The notes beneath the pieces are model-generated. The model was not told the DNA's origin, did no database searches, and saw only the letters and a list, made by a program, of their open reading frames with translations. Shown here piece after piece: positions 43,427 to 52,928 of a stretch of DNA of 64,000 bases. The position numbers and the translations under genes were made by a program. The stretch is from NCBI GenBank assembly GCA_963838735.1, contig CAWISG010000010.1, positions 62,001 through 126,000 on the forward strand. The letters run 5' to 3'. The stretch's first letter is position 1; each line of letters starts with the position of its first letter. The stretch is from Parerythrobacter_A sp963838735. Lineage in GTDB: Bacteria > Pseudomonadota > Alphaproteobacteria > Sphingomonadales > Sphingomonadaceae.

Positions 43427-45362
43427 TCAGGCGCGCACTTCCTCCACCCGTTCGTCCGCCCCGGCGCTGTTATGCCGCAGGGCCGCCAGCACGGTTTCCA
43501 CAATGCCGTCCGCATCGAGACCTGCTTGCGCATACTGCACCTCGGGTGCAGCCTGATCCTGGAACTGGTCGGGCAGACGCAGCGTGCGGATTTTCAGGCC
43601 CGCGTCCAGCAAGCCGGTATCGCTGGCATGGGTCAGCACATGTGCGCCCAATCCGCCGACAGACCCCTCTTCCACCGTCACCAATACCTCATGCGTGCGC
43701 GCCAGACCGGTCGATCATGTCGGTGTCGAGCGGCTTGGCAAAACGCATGTCGGCGACGCTGGTGCTGAGGCCCTTGGCATCGAGCCGGTCGGCGGCACGC
43801 ATGGCTTCCTCCAGCCGCGCACCCAGCGACAGGATGGCGATCTTGGTGCCTTCGCGCACCATGCGGCCCTTGCCAATTTCCAGCGCTTCGGGCATCTCCG
43901 GCAAGGCGACACCTGTGCCGGCGCCGCGCGGATAGCGCAGCGCAATGGGGCCGCTATCATGTTGTGCCGCGGTATAGGTCATGTGGACCAGCTCGGCCTC
44001 GTCCGCCGCCGCCATGACTACGAAGTTGGGCAACGTCGCCAGATAGGTGATGTCGAAGCTGCCTGCGTGTGTCGCGCCGTCGGCACCGACCAGACCCGCG
44101 CGGTCGATGGCGAAGCGCACCGGCAGGTTCTGGATCGCAATGTCGTGAACCACCTGGTCGTAAGCCCGCTGAAGAAACGTCGAATAAATTGCGGCGAACG
44201 GACGCATCCCCTGCGCAGCAAGCCCGGCGGCAAAGGTTACGCCATGCTGTTCGGCGATGCCGACATCGAAGCTGCGTTCCGGATGCGCGATGGCGAATTT
44301 ATCGACGCCGGTGCCGCTCGGCATGGCGGCGGTAATGGCGCAGATACGCGGATCGGTCTCGGCCAGCTTGGCCAGCGTTTCGCCGAACACGTTCTGGTAG
44401 GCGGGCGGGCCGCCGCTGGATTTCTTCTGCTTGCCGGTGATGACGTCGAACTTGGCGACGCCGTGATACTTGTCGGCGCTGTCTTCGGCGGGGGCATAGC
44501 CCTTGCCCTTTTTGGTGACGACATGGATCAGCACCGGTCCCTGGTCGCTGTCGCGTACGTTTTCCAGCACCGGGATCAGGTGGTCCAGATTGTGCCCGTC
44601 GATCGGGCCGACGTAATAGAAGCCCAGCTCCTCGAACAGGGTGCCCCCGGTGACCATGCCGCGCGTATATTCCTCCGCCTTGTCGAGCGTGGAATGCACC
44701 CGGCGCGACAGTTTGCGCGCCATCTTGGACGCCATCGAGCGCAGGCCAAGATATTCGCTGCTGGTGACCATCCGCGCCAGATAGGCACTGAGGCCACCCA
44801 CCGGCGGCGCGATGCTCATGTCGTTGTCGTTGAGGATCACGACGAGGCGATTGCCTGCCTGCTCGGCATTGTTCATCGCCTCATAGGCCATGCCCGCACT
44901 CATCGCGCCATCGCCGATCACCGCAATGCCGCGTCCCGGTCTGTCATTCAGCTTGTTCGCAACGGCAAAACCCAAAGCGGCGCTAATCGAAGTGCTGGAA
45001 TGCGCGGCGCCGAACGGGTCGTATTCGCTCTCGCTGCGCTTGGTGAAGCCGGACAGCCCGCCTTCCTGCCGCAATGTTCGGATCCGGTCGCGCCGTCCGG
45101 TCAGGATCTTGTGCGGATAGCATTGGTGGCCGACATCCCAAATCAGTTTGTCGTCTGGCGTATTGAACACGTAATGGATCGCCACGGTCAGCTCGACCAC
45201 GCCCAGCCCCGACCCCAGATGGCCGCCCGACTGGCTGACCGCGTCGATCATTTCGGCGCGCAGCTGGTCGCTCAATTCGCGCAGACGGCTCCGGTCGAGC
45301 TGGCGCAGGTCGGCGGGATATTCGACGGTGTCGAGAAGCGGGGTGTCTGGTGTGTTCGGCAT
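43427..45362 (-). CDS. dxs: 1-deoxy-D-xylulose-5-phosphate synthase, frameshifted
   Basis: Condenses pyruvate and glyceraldehyde-3-phosphate to DXP, the first step of the MEP isoprenoid pathway and a source of thiamine and pyridoxal precursors. The thiamine diphosphate motif GDGAMSAGMAYEAMNNA, the histidines in SGGHLGSGLG and the transketolase domains (GIAEQHGVTFAAGLA; DRAGLVGADGATHAG) are intact. Near 43707 an extra T breaks the frame after DMIDR. Without it the text becomes LARTHEVLVTVEEGSVGGLG and continues to the C-terminus. The span is 1936 bases (3n+1). The gene is normally essential, so an insertion artefact is likely. Confidence 0.95.
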
Positions 45363-45425
45363 GGCCGCGAACCTAGCCCGCAGCCGGGGCAATGTCGATT
45401 CTTAGCAAAAAGTGCGCGCGTTGCT

Positions 45426-45902
45426 TCAGCTGCAGGCGACACACGTGCCGCGCACTTCGATTATCGAACGCGCCGCCTTGAATGCACGGCTCGACGCTAC
45501 CTTGCGCAAGCTGCGCGCCACGCTGTCGTGATCGACATGCGTCGCATCGCCACAATCGTCGCACACCAGAAAGATGCAATCGTGCAGGCAGCCGGGGTGG
45601 CTGTTGGCGATGAAGGCATTTGCGCTTTCGATGCGCAAGGCAAGGTTGTTGGCAACGAACAGGTCGAGAATACGGTATACGCTGTTGGGCGCAACACGCT
45701 TGCCGCGCGCCGCGGATAGCGCATCGGCGATATCATAAGCGGATGCGGGGCGGTCATGACGGCTTAGCGCCTCGAATACGGAGGCACGCAGGTCGGTCCA
45801 TTGTTCGCCCGCGCTGGTCAGCGCCTCGCGCGCCGCAACGGCCAGCGCGTCGCCGCGATGCTCGTCATGCGAGTGGGAGGATACGGTCGCGCTGTTAGCC
45901 AT
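45426..45902 (-). CDS. zur: Fur-family regulator, Zur-like
   Basis: 158 residues. The winged-helix half contains RHDRPASAYDIADALSAARGKRVAPNSVYRILDLFVANNLALRIES. The C-terminal half carries HPGCLHDCIFLVCDDCGDATHVD and ends GTCVACS, giving two CxxC pairs for the structural zinc. A His-rich start (SHSHDEHRGD) and the short dimerisation domain favour a zinc sensor over an iron sensor. ATG 45902 is chosen; an upstream start at 45938 has no support. It is 51 bases downstream of msrA and 63 bases upstream of dxs on the same strand. No znuABC genes are present here. Confidence 0.8.
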   Translation of the reverse strand: MANSATVSSHSHDEHRGDALAVAAREALTSAGEQWTDLRASVFEALSRHDRPASAYDIADALSAARGKRVAPNSVYRILDLFVANNLALRIESANAFIANSHPGCLHDCIFLVCDDCGDATHVDHDSVARSLRKVASSRAFKAARSIIEVRGTCVACS

Positions 45903-45953
45903 ACGGCACGATATAGCGACACCGTCCGCAAACGCCAAATGCGGCGATGCGGC

Positions 45954-46632
45954 CTAGTTGCGCTGGAAACTCGCGCGGTAATGCGAAGGGTAGAGTCGCT
46001 TCAGTGCCGCCACCTTGGGCGCATCCCAGCGGCGGATATAGCCGTGATTCGGGTTCTTCGCGGCGAAATCCTGATGATAGGTTTCCGCCCTGTAGAACTT
46101 GCCCGGACGCGTGATGCCGGTAACGATCGGGCCCGGCCATTTGCCCGATGCCTGCATCTGTTTGAGATATGCGCTGGCGACCTTGCGCTGCTCCGCGCTG
46201 ACCGGAATCAGCTCGGCATTGTAATGCGCGCCGCGATCCGGCCCCTGCCGGTCCTTCAGCGTCGGGTCGGCGATGACCGAGAAAAAAATCCGCAGCAGCT
46301 CGTCGTACCGCACCACCTTGGGATCATACGTAATGCGGACCGCTTCGGTGTGGTTGCTGAGGCCCGAACTGACTATGTCGTAATTCGCGGTGGCTGCCTT
46401 CCCGCCGTGATAGCCGCTGACGGCGCTTTTGACACCTTTCACATGGCTGAATACAGCCTCGACGCCCCAGAAGCAGCCTCCTGCAAAGATAGCGGTCTTC
46501 GTGCCGCTGCCCTCGACGGCGAACTGCTTGGCCGCCGGTGCCGCGACGATGCGCGCCTGTGCGGTCATCGGGCTGGAACACGGTGGCTGCGATGAGGGCC
46601 AGCGGCAGCGCGGCGAACAAAGCGCGCTTCAC
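45954..46632 (-). CDS. msrA: Peptide-methionine (S)-S-oxide reductase with signal peptide, frameshifted
   Basis: Reduces methionine-S-sulfoxide. The catalytic motif FAGGCFWGVEAVF and the downstream GYHGGK, YNAELIP and ETYHQDF are intact. An ATG at 46568 gives only the soluble domain, but a GTG at 46632 opens KRALFAALPLALIAATVFQ, a signal peptide. One extra C near 46573 separates them; without it the text reads FQPMTAQARIV with a cleavage site after AQA. The span is 679 bases (3n+1). The GTG overlaps the stop of the upstream 49-residue gene, so this enzyme is probably periplasmic and coupled to it. Confidence 0.85.
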
Positions 46633-46778
46633 GAGAACACTGCCGCAGCAGCGCCAGGAATGATGGATGTCGACAGCACGTTCAGCGTCGTGCCGTCGAT
46701 TTGCGCACCGATCATCATAGCGCCCAGAGCGAAGCCGATGGTGAAATTGCGGGCGAGATCGGATTTCAGGAGGGTCAT
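46629..46778 (-). CDS. 49-residue small membrane-type protein upstream of msrA
   Basis: ATG at 46778, behind a weak upstream region, reads MTLLKSDLARNFTIGFALGA, then MMIGAQIDGTTLNVL, and ends PGAAAAVFS at a TGA that overlaps the msrA GTG (GTGA). A glycine-rich hydrophobic segment (residues 12-24) suggests membrane association. The tight overlap with the MsrA signal-peptide start argues that it is translated. No family is recognised. Confidence 0.6.
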   Translation of the reverse strand: MTLLKSDLARNFTIGFALGAMMIGAQIDGTTLNVLSTSIIPGAAAAVFS

Positions 46779-46920
46779 GGCAAGTCGCTTCGCTGGTCGG
46801 TCGTTTCGGTGTGCCGAGACGTTTAGAGCACAACCACTTACGAGCGGGTGAATGGGTCGGTGATTACCCGTTCATTCGTGCTACCAGTAAGAAGGTTACA
46901 CGTTCCGGTGCGACCCGGGG

Positions 46921-48541
46921 CTAGTGGCGGAAGTGCCGCATCCCGGTGAATACCATCGCCAGGCCGTGTTCGTTGGCTGCCGCAATCACTTCGTTCGTCG
47001 CGCATCGAGCCGCCGGGCTGAATAACGCAGGTTGCCCCCGCCTCCGCCGCCGCGAGCAAGCCGTCTGCGAAGGGGAAAAAGGCATCGGATGCCACCGCGC
47101 TTCCCACGGTGCGCGGCTGGCCCCAACCGAATGTCTCCGCAGCCTCGGCGGCCTTTGCGGCGGCGATGCGGCTGCTGTCGCGCCGGTTCATCTGCCCGGC
47201 GCCGATACCCGCCGTTACGCTGTCCTTCACATAGACGATGGCGTTGGACTTGACGTGCTTGGCCACCGTCCACGCCATCAGCGCATCGGCCATTTCGCGC
47301 TCCGTCGGCGCGCGGTCGGTGACGACTTTCAGGGCATCTCGTGCCACCGCACCGTTGTCGCGGTTCTGCAGCAGCAGCCCACCGGCAATGGTCTTCATGG
47401 TAAAGCCCGGCCGCGCCGCATCGCCCAGAGGTGCCAGAAGCAGGCGCAGGTTCTTCTTTTTGGCGAACGCGGCGCGGGCCGCATCGTCGGCGGCGGGGGC
47501 GATGACGACTTCGGTGAAGATCTCGCAGATCGCCTGGGCCGTCGCCCCGTCCAGCGGGCGGTTGCAGGCTACGATGCCGCCGAATGCCGACACGCTGTCG
47601 CATTCATAGGCCCCGCGATAGGCGTCCTGCAGCGTATCGGCGCTGGCTACGCCGCAGGGGTTGGCGTGCTTCACGATGACCACGGTGGGTGGTGCATCGG
47701 CATATTCCGCCACCAGCTCCAGCGCGGCATCCGCGTCGTTCAGATTGTTGTAGCTGAGCGCTTTGCCTTGCACTTGTTCGGCAGTCGCCACTCCGGCCCC
47801 GCCCGCCGCTTGCCCCAGATAGAGGGCCGCTTGCTGGTGCGGGTTTTCGCCATAGCGCAGCGTGTCGGCGCGTCGGAACGCCATCGGCAGCGTTTCCGGA
47901 AAAGGCGTGGCTTGCAAGGCTTCGGTGCCGAGCGGGTTTACATAGGCGTCGCCCCAGGCGAACCAGTTGGCGATGGCGGTGTCGTAAGCGGCGGTTGCGG
48001 CAAAAGCTTTCGCCGCCATCCGCGTCCGGAAGTTTAGGGAAGTTGAGGCCTCGGCCGTATCGAGTTCTGCAATCAGATCAGCATAATCGTCAGGATTAGT
48101 AACAATAGTTATAAACGCATGGTTCTTTGCAGCGGACCGCACCATGGCCGGTCCGCCGATATCGATATTCTCGATGATGTCCGCTCGCTCGGCACCGCCC
48201 GCCACGGTCTGCTCGAAGGGATAGAGGTTCACCACGACGAGGTCGATCGCACCGATATCGTGCGCCTGCATCGCTTCGGCATGAGCTGCATTGTCGCGCA
48301 CCGACAGGATGCCGCCATGCACCTTGGGGTGCAGCGTCTTGATGCGCCCGTCCATCATTTCGGGAAAGCCGGTCAGGTCCGACACATCGCGGACCTCCAG
48401 CCCCGCCTCGCGCAATTTTGATGCCGTGCCGCCGGTGCTGACCAGCTCCACACCGTGTCGCGCCAGCGCGTGCGCCAGTTCTACGATGCCCGTCTTGTCG
48501 GACACCGACAGCAGCGCGCGTTTCACGGGTATCCCGGTCAT
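46921..48541 (-). CDS. purH: Bifunctional AICAR transformylase/IMP cyclohydrolase, frameshifted at the C-terminus
   Basis: Catalyses the last two steps of IMP synthesis. The N-terminal cyclohydrolase domain (RALLSVSDKTGIVELAHAL, VVVNLYPFEQTVA) and the transformylase domain (KHANPCGVA, SAFGGIVACNRP, KSNAIVYVKD, ASDAFFPFADGL) are complete. Close to the end, near 47003, one extra C converts RDEEVIAAANEHGLAMVFTG into an unrelated frame. Removing it gives the standard terminus GMRHFRH. The span is 1621 bases (3n+1). The start follows the heparinase-like gene by eight bases. The 142 bases downstream contain only an imperfect inverted repeat. Confidence 0.95.
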
Positions 48542-48549
48542 GCCTGCTG

Positions 48550-50607
48550 CTAGCCCATCTTCTTGAACAGCCAGGAAAAGCGCCCGCCGCTGCGCGAGGT
48601 CAGGCCCTGTATCACCAGCTGCTGTGTCGGACGCGGACGACCGTCGCCATCGACCCACATGCTTTCCTCGATATCCAGTCTGGCCCCGCTTTCCCCGCCC
48701 TGCACCGCGTCGTCTCCACCCGCTTCAAGTGTCGCGTTGTCGCGGTCGCTGGCAAGACGGAACTGCCAGTAGCTGCCATCGGCCAGCGCCATGCCTGCGC
48801 CGCGCCCATCTTCGGACAGCTGCAGTTCGATGTCCGGCCCGATATGGAAGCGGATGGCAAAGGCGATCTTGCCACGCTTGCCGCGTCCGCCCGACGGCAG
48901 CAGCAGATCCTCGCCGCGCAATTCGGAGCCGTCGTCGCGCAGCACCAGGATGCGCCGATGCAGCAAACCGTAACGCCCGCTATAACCGTCATGGCTGGCC
49001 TCGACCCGCGTCGCCTTGCCTCGGGCAGTTTCCAGGACACGGCGATCCATATCGACTTCGCCGACGCCCGCGCCCAGCCGCCCCGCGATCATCACGGCGG
49101 TGGAATTGACATCGTCCAGCACCAGCGTCGAATGCGCCGCACTGGCGCGCAGACCCTGCTCGATCCGCGCCGGCACCTGCCCGCCCGCAACCGCCGCGCC
49201 GCCGCAATTCACAACCAGCCGCTGTCCGCCTGCGCAGAACTCGAATGCCAGCGTCGAGGCGCAACCCGACCGCGCATGACGCGACAGCGGCGGTGGCGCG
49301 GCGTCGAACAGCAGGGTCGATCCCTTGGACGACACCCGCTGATATCCCCATTGCCGCACATCGAGCAGGGGGCGTGCGCGCACGCCGGAAGCATCGATCA
49401 GCGCGGCGAGCCGGTCGTTGCGCACGGCCGGGCTGCCCTGCCAGCTACCCAGCGCACCATCGGCATGAACCAGCGTCAGCAGCGGTGGCACCATCAGCGC
49501 CAGCACATCGCCGATCGTGGCGGGCGGTTCGGTATCGCAGGCATCGTAGCAGGCGCGCAGATCGACCAGCAGCGCGATGGCATCCATCTGCGCCACCGGC
49601 GAACGGCTTAGCACCCCGCCATCCTCGGCAATCAGCGCGCCAAGCGCCCTGGCAAGGCCCGCCTCGGCATAGAGCCTGCGCGCGCGGCCTTCGGGCAACA
49701 GCAGCCCCGCTGCCACCAGCGCGCACCAGCCCGCAACCTCGCCCATGCAATCGACCGCCTCGCGGACATTGCGATCCAGCCAGCGCGCGGTCTCGGCCAT
49801 CAGGGCCAGTTGCGCCTCGCCTTGCTTGGCACTCGCGCCAGTCAGCAACAGCGGCGCATGGACCAGCCAGTTCAGCAGCCGGTGACCGACATTCTCCACG
49901 CGCCAGACGGGCGCGCCCCCGCCACCGATTCGCCGTGGCGGCGCGGCGCGATTGGCGTCCATCCATTCCTTCGCGATACGCTGCGCTACCGGTGCGCCCT
50001 GTTCGCGCGGGGCAGCAGTTTTCAGATCGCGTAGCCAGGTGAACCCATGCACCGTGCGCTCAAACGGCGGAGTCAGCGGCGCGGACGGCGCGAAGTTCAT
50101 CTGCGCAATCGGAGCCTTCACCCCGTGGATCAGGAAATGCCCGGCACGAAGGGCAATGCCCGCCGCCCGCTCTCCGGCCAGCGGCGAAGCAACGGTCGTG
50201 CGAAGCCGTGTGCGCGCCGGACGGCGGAACGGGGCCGCCAGCGTCGAGGAGGACAAACCCATTGCGAACGCCAGCCGCAGCAATCGCTCCGCGGGATCAT
50301 GTGCCGGATCGGCAAAGGATGCGATGGCCAGCGTCCGGCCCGGCTCGAGTGTTTCACGGGAAACATCGGACCGGTTCGATGTTTCGGGTCGCTCCAGGAC
50401 GCGCTCCGGTTCGACATCGCGCGAAATGGTATCGGCGCCGACGACCAGCGCGTCGCCTTCGACGCCGGTGGCTTCGGGCAAAGGCACCGCCGGCCTGCGC
50501 GAGGCCCGTTCGAAATCGAGTTCGGGCGCTTCGAACGGCTCGGCTGCGCCATCCTGTTCCGCGCGCCGGTCGTCCCCCGAAGCGAGGGGGCCAATCGTAT
50601 CGACCAT
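48550..50607 (-). CDS. Heparinase II/III-family protein
   Basis: 685 residues. A long disordered, charged N-terminus (about 1-90) precedes an alpha-barrel region (WLVHAPLLLTGAS, RWLDRNVREAVDCMGEVAGWC) and a C-terminal beta-rich Hepar_II_III domain (SSTLVLDDVNST-like AHSTLVLDDVNST, HDGYSGRYGLLHRRILVL). Family members are polysaccharide lyases, but alphaproteobacterial copies in this setting are often of unknown substrate. No export signal is obvious. Its ATG overlaps the rpe stop (TGATG), and purH begins eight bases after its end. It is therefore embedded in an rpe-purH operon. Confidence 0.82.
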   Translation of the reverse strand: MVDTIGPLASGDDRRAEQDGAAEPFEAPELDFERASRRPAVPLPEATGVEGDALVVGADTISRDVEPERVLERPETSNRSDVSRETLEPGRTLAIASFADPAHDPAERLLRLAFAMGLSSSTLAAPFRRPARTRLRTTVASPLAGERAAGIALRAGHFLIHGVKAPIAQMNFAPSAPLTPPFERTVHGFTWLRDLKTAAPREQGAPVAQRIAKEWMDANRAAPPRRIGGGGAPVWRVENVGHRLLNWLVHAPLLLTGASAKQGEAQLALMAETARWLDRNVREAVDCMGEVAGWCALVAAGLLLPEGRARRLYAEAGLARALGALIAEDGGVLSRSPVAQMDAIALLVDLRACYDACDTEPPATIGDVLALMVPPLLTLVHADGALGSWQGSPAVRNDRLAALIDASGVRARPLLDVRQWGYQRVSSKGSTLLFDAAPPPLSRHARSGCASTLAFEFCAGGQRLVVNCGGAAVAGGQVPARIEQGLRASAAHSTLVLDDVNSTAVMIAGRLGAGVGEVDMDRRVLETARGKATRVEASHDGYSGRYGLLHRRILVLRDDGSELRGEDLLLPSGGRGKRGKIAFAIRFHIGPDIELQLSEDGRGAGMALADGSYWQFRLASDRDNATLEAGGDDAVQGGESGARLDIEESMWVDGDGRPRPTQQLVIQGLTSRSGGRFSWLFKKMG

Positions 50608-51269
50608 CAGCCTTCCCCTTTCAGTGCCGCGATATTAGCCGCGTATTGGGTGGGCCCGCCAGCAAATGTCGCGCTGCCCGCCACCAGCACATCGGCACCG
50701 GCATCCACGCAACGCCGCGCGGTTTCGGCATTGACCCCTCCATCGACCTGGAGATGCACGGGGCGGTCCAGCCCGTCTATCCTGGTGCGCAGGGCCTCCA
50801 CCTTGCGAAGCTGGCTGTCGATAAAGCTTTGCCCGCCAAAGCCCGGGTTTACGCTCATCACCAGAACGAGATCGGCAAGGTCCAGCAGATAATCCAGCGC
50901 TTCCACCGGCGTGCCGGGATTGAGTACCACGCCTGCTTTCACGCCCAGCGCGCGGATCGCCTGCAACGTGCGGTGCGCGTGCGGCCCGGCCTCGGGATGG
51001 ATGGTGACGATGTCTGCCCCAGCGTCCACGAACGCTTCGAGATAGGCGTCCACCGGCGAGATCATCAGATGCACGTCGAACGGCTTGTCCGTATGCGGAC
51101 GCAGCGCTTTCACCACGGCGGGGCCGATGGTGATGTTGGGCACGTAATGCCCGTCCATCACATCAATATGCACCCAGTCCGCGCCCGCCGCATCGATAGC
51201 CCGCACTTCCTCGCCCAGCCGCGCGAAGTCGGCTGAAAGGATGGAAGGGGCAATGAGCGGCAAGGCCAT
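50607..51269 (-). CDS. rpe: Ribulose-phosphate 3-epimerase
   Basis: 220-residue TIM barrel that interconverts ribulose-5-phosphate and xylulose-5-phosphate. The metal ligands and catalytic acids lie in PSILSADFARL, HIDVMDGHYVPN, DVHLMI, MSVNPGFGGQ and QVDGGVN, all intact. The length is typical. It is the first gene of a chain in which heparinase-like and purH genes follow with overlap or minimal gaps. The 263-base divergent gap upstream (51270-51532) holds a GGTTAACGAACC dyad and AT-richer bases near TACATAACATATGC that may be a promoter. Confidence 0.95.
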   Translation of the reverse strand: MALPLIAPSILSADFARLGEEVRAIDAAGADWVHIDVMDGHYVPNITIGPAVVKALRPHTDKPFDVHLMISPVDAYLEAFVDAGADIVTIHPEAGPHAHRTLQAIRALGVKAGVVLNPGTPVEALDYLLDLADLVLVMSVNPGFGGQSFIDSQLRKVEALRTRIDGLDRPVHLQVDGGVNAETARRCVDAGADVLVAGSATFAGGPTQYAANIAALKGEG

Positions 51270-51532
51270 AGGTCAGGCGGTTCGCAAGAGGGATGGGCGA
51301 AGGGGATTGGGTTAACGAACCGGTTACGACCCGCGACTCGCCGAAACAAGCGAATACCCGCCCTTTTCCACATCGCCCGCGCTGTGTCCCGGCATGGGAC
51401 CATTCGCGGAAGACCGCTCAATTCAGCCGAAATTCAGCGCGGCTGCTACATAACATATGCATCTCACAGGCCATTCGAAGGCCCTGCATCCATCGCCTGA
51501 AATTCGGGCGAGCACTCGGGAATTGTATCGAC

Positions 51533-52021
51533 ATGTTGAATATCACACGCTTCGCCGCCGGGGCGCTGGGATGCGCCGCGATGATCGCGGCCCCTTCCGC
51601 CAGCGCGCAATATCGCAGCACCATCACGCACGACGCCGCGCGGTGTGCGGGGGGCGCATCTGCGGTGCGCATCAAGGTCTCCGGCGTGGAAAGCAACGGG
51701 GGGACGCTGCGCGTGCAGAGCTATCGCGGAACAGCACGGGACTGGCTTCAATCGGGCCGCTGGATCAACCGCATCGAATTGCCCGCGCGCAAGGGATCGA
51801 TGACGGTCTGCATGCCGCTGCCCGGCCCCGGCACTTACGGCATCGCCATCCGCCACGACGCCAATGGCAACGGCAAGACGGACGTGTCGAGCGACGGTGG
51901 CGGCATGTCGAACAACCCGTCGATCAACGTCTTCAACCTGGGCAAACCGAGCTACAAGAAGACGGCATTCCGCGTCGGCAGCGGCGTCAGCACCATCAAC
52001 ATCACAATGAAGTACCTGTGA
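51533..52021 (+). CDS. Exported DUF2141-domain protein
   Basis: 162 residues. Signal peptide MLNITRFAAGALGCAAMIAAPSASAQ, cleaved after ASA. The mature part matches the DUF2141 family: short beta-sandwich text with GTLRVQSYRG and a Ca-like loop YGIAIRHDANGNGKTDVSSDG, then GMSNNPSINVFNLGKPSYKKTAF. Members are periplasmic or outer-membrane associated and of unknown role. The two cysteines (AARCAGG and TVCMPL) could form a disulfide. It converges on the nucleotidyltransferase-like gene with eight bases between the stops. Confidence 0.82.
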   Translation: MLNITRFAAGALGCAAMIAAPSASAQYRSTITHDAARCAGGASAVRIKVSGVESNGGTLRVQSYRGTARDWLQSGRWINRIELPARKGSMTVCMPLPGPGTYGIAIRHDANGNGKTDVSSDGGGMSNNPSINVFNLGKPSYKKTAFRVGSGVSTINITMKYL

Positions 52022-52028
52022 GCCACGC

Positions 52029-52928
52029 CTAGCTGCGGTTCCTGCGCGTCCTGCGCCACACATCGAACAATACCCGAGGTGCTGCCAGCACGGGATGTTT
52101 CTCGCGCCACGGTGTCAATGCAACCGGCACGCCGCTATGGCGTTCGATCTTCCACGCGCCATAACGCGCCGCCCCCTCGAACGTGGTGCTGGCCTTTATC
52201 AAACGCGCGATATTGAGCGGTTTGCCCAGCCTGCGGCGAGTGCGCCACCATCGCAGGACATGCTTGCGCTGAGCTGTCGATAGCTGCGGCGCCAGCGTCT
52301 GCCCGTCGCGCGCAAACGCCAGGTTCTGCGCGGTCCAGCCCAGCGTCAGCAACCCGTCGAAATGCGCCGAATGCGCATCCAGTATCGACGCCTCGCGCCC
52401 CGGTGCCTCGACGCGGAATTCGGCGCGGTAGGTCGCCCGGAACAGCGCGGTCCAGTACGCATCCTGCGCGCCTTTTGCAGGACCGAGCACTGCTGCAGTG
52501 CGCGTCGCCGTGCAGACCGCATCGCAGATCGCCGCCTTTACTGCCCGCGCCGCCTTGCGTTCACGTTGCCACAACAGCGCGCTGGGCTGCGTGAAGCGTG
52601 CCCAGATCGTGGTGTCGAGCAACGTGCCCTTCGCGGCGGCTGCAAAGGTACCCAGGTCCATCGTGGCGGCCTTGGCGCGAAGCACCTGCCCGCCCTCTTC
52701 GCATTCGTGATAGCTGACGCGCGGCCAGATGCGTTCGGGTTCGGCGCTGTCTTTCAGCAGGTAGAAATCCAGCACACCGTCGAGCGATCCGGTCCGCAGG
52801 TTCGATCCGTAGAACAGCACCGCCGCCGCGCCCGCTTCGTGCGCCAGCCGTTCGGCGAAGGCGCGCACCTCGTCGCGCACCGGGGCGGCCAGCCAGCTTT
52901 CCACCCGCTGCCGCAGAGTGCCGGTCAT
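52029..52928 (-). CDS. Tam41/Mmp37-like nucleotidyltransferase-fold protein (putative CDP-DAG synthase)
   Basis: 299 residues. The segment AAAVLFYGSNLRTGSLDGVLDFYLL fits the pattern YGS-x(n)-D-x3-DF of the mitochondrial CDP-diacylglycerol synthase Tam41, a minimal nucleotidyltransferase. Further on, TTIWARFTQPSALLW recalls the Tam41 stretch around GRLxKPV, and YWTALFRATYRAEFRVE with ILDAHSAHFDGLL recalls its LSYxGDxRM and HFxxLY region. The similarity is by eye and distant. The gene overlaps a lipid-kinase gene as ATGA, which fits phosphatidate as substrate. No membrane segment is evident. If the assignment is wrong, it is still an NTase-fold protein of unknown role. Confidence 0.55.
   Translation of the reverse strand: MTGTLRQRVESWLAAPVRDEVRAFAERLAHEAGAAAVLFYGSNLRTGSLDGVLDFYLLKDSAEPERIWPRVSYHECEEGGQVLRAKAATMDLGTFAAAAKGTLLDTTIWARFTQPSALLWQRERKAARAVKAAICDAVCTATRTAAVLGPAKGAQDAYWTALFRATYRAEFRVEAPGREASILDAHSAHFDGLLTLGWTAQNLAFARDGQTLAPQLSTAQRKHVLRWWRTRRRLGKPLNIARLIKASTTFEGAARYGAWKIERHSGVPVALTPWREKHPVLAAPRVLFDVWRRTRRNRS

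Noticed and set aside
43584..45719. A 711-codon plus-strand open frame across dxs and the Zur-like gene
   Set aside because: It runs antisense to two recognised genes and shows no domain; it is a GC-driven shadow.
51293..51532. An 80-residue extension of the DUF2141 protein
   Set aside because: The ATG at 51533 begins a proper signal peptide; the extension would bury it.
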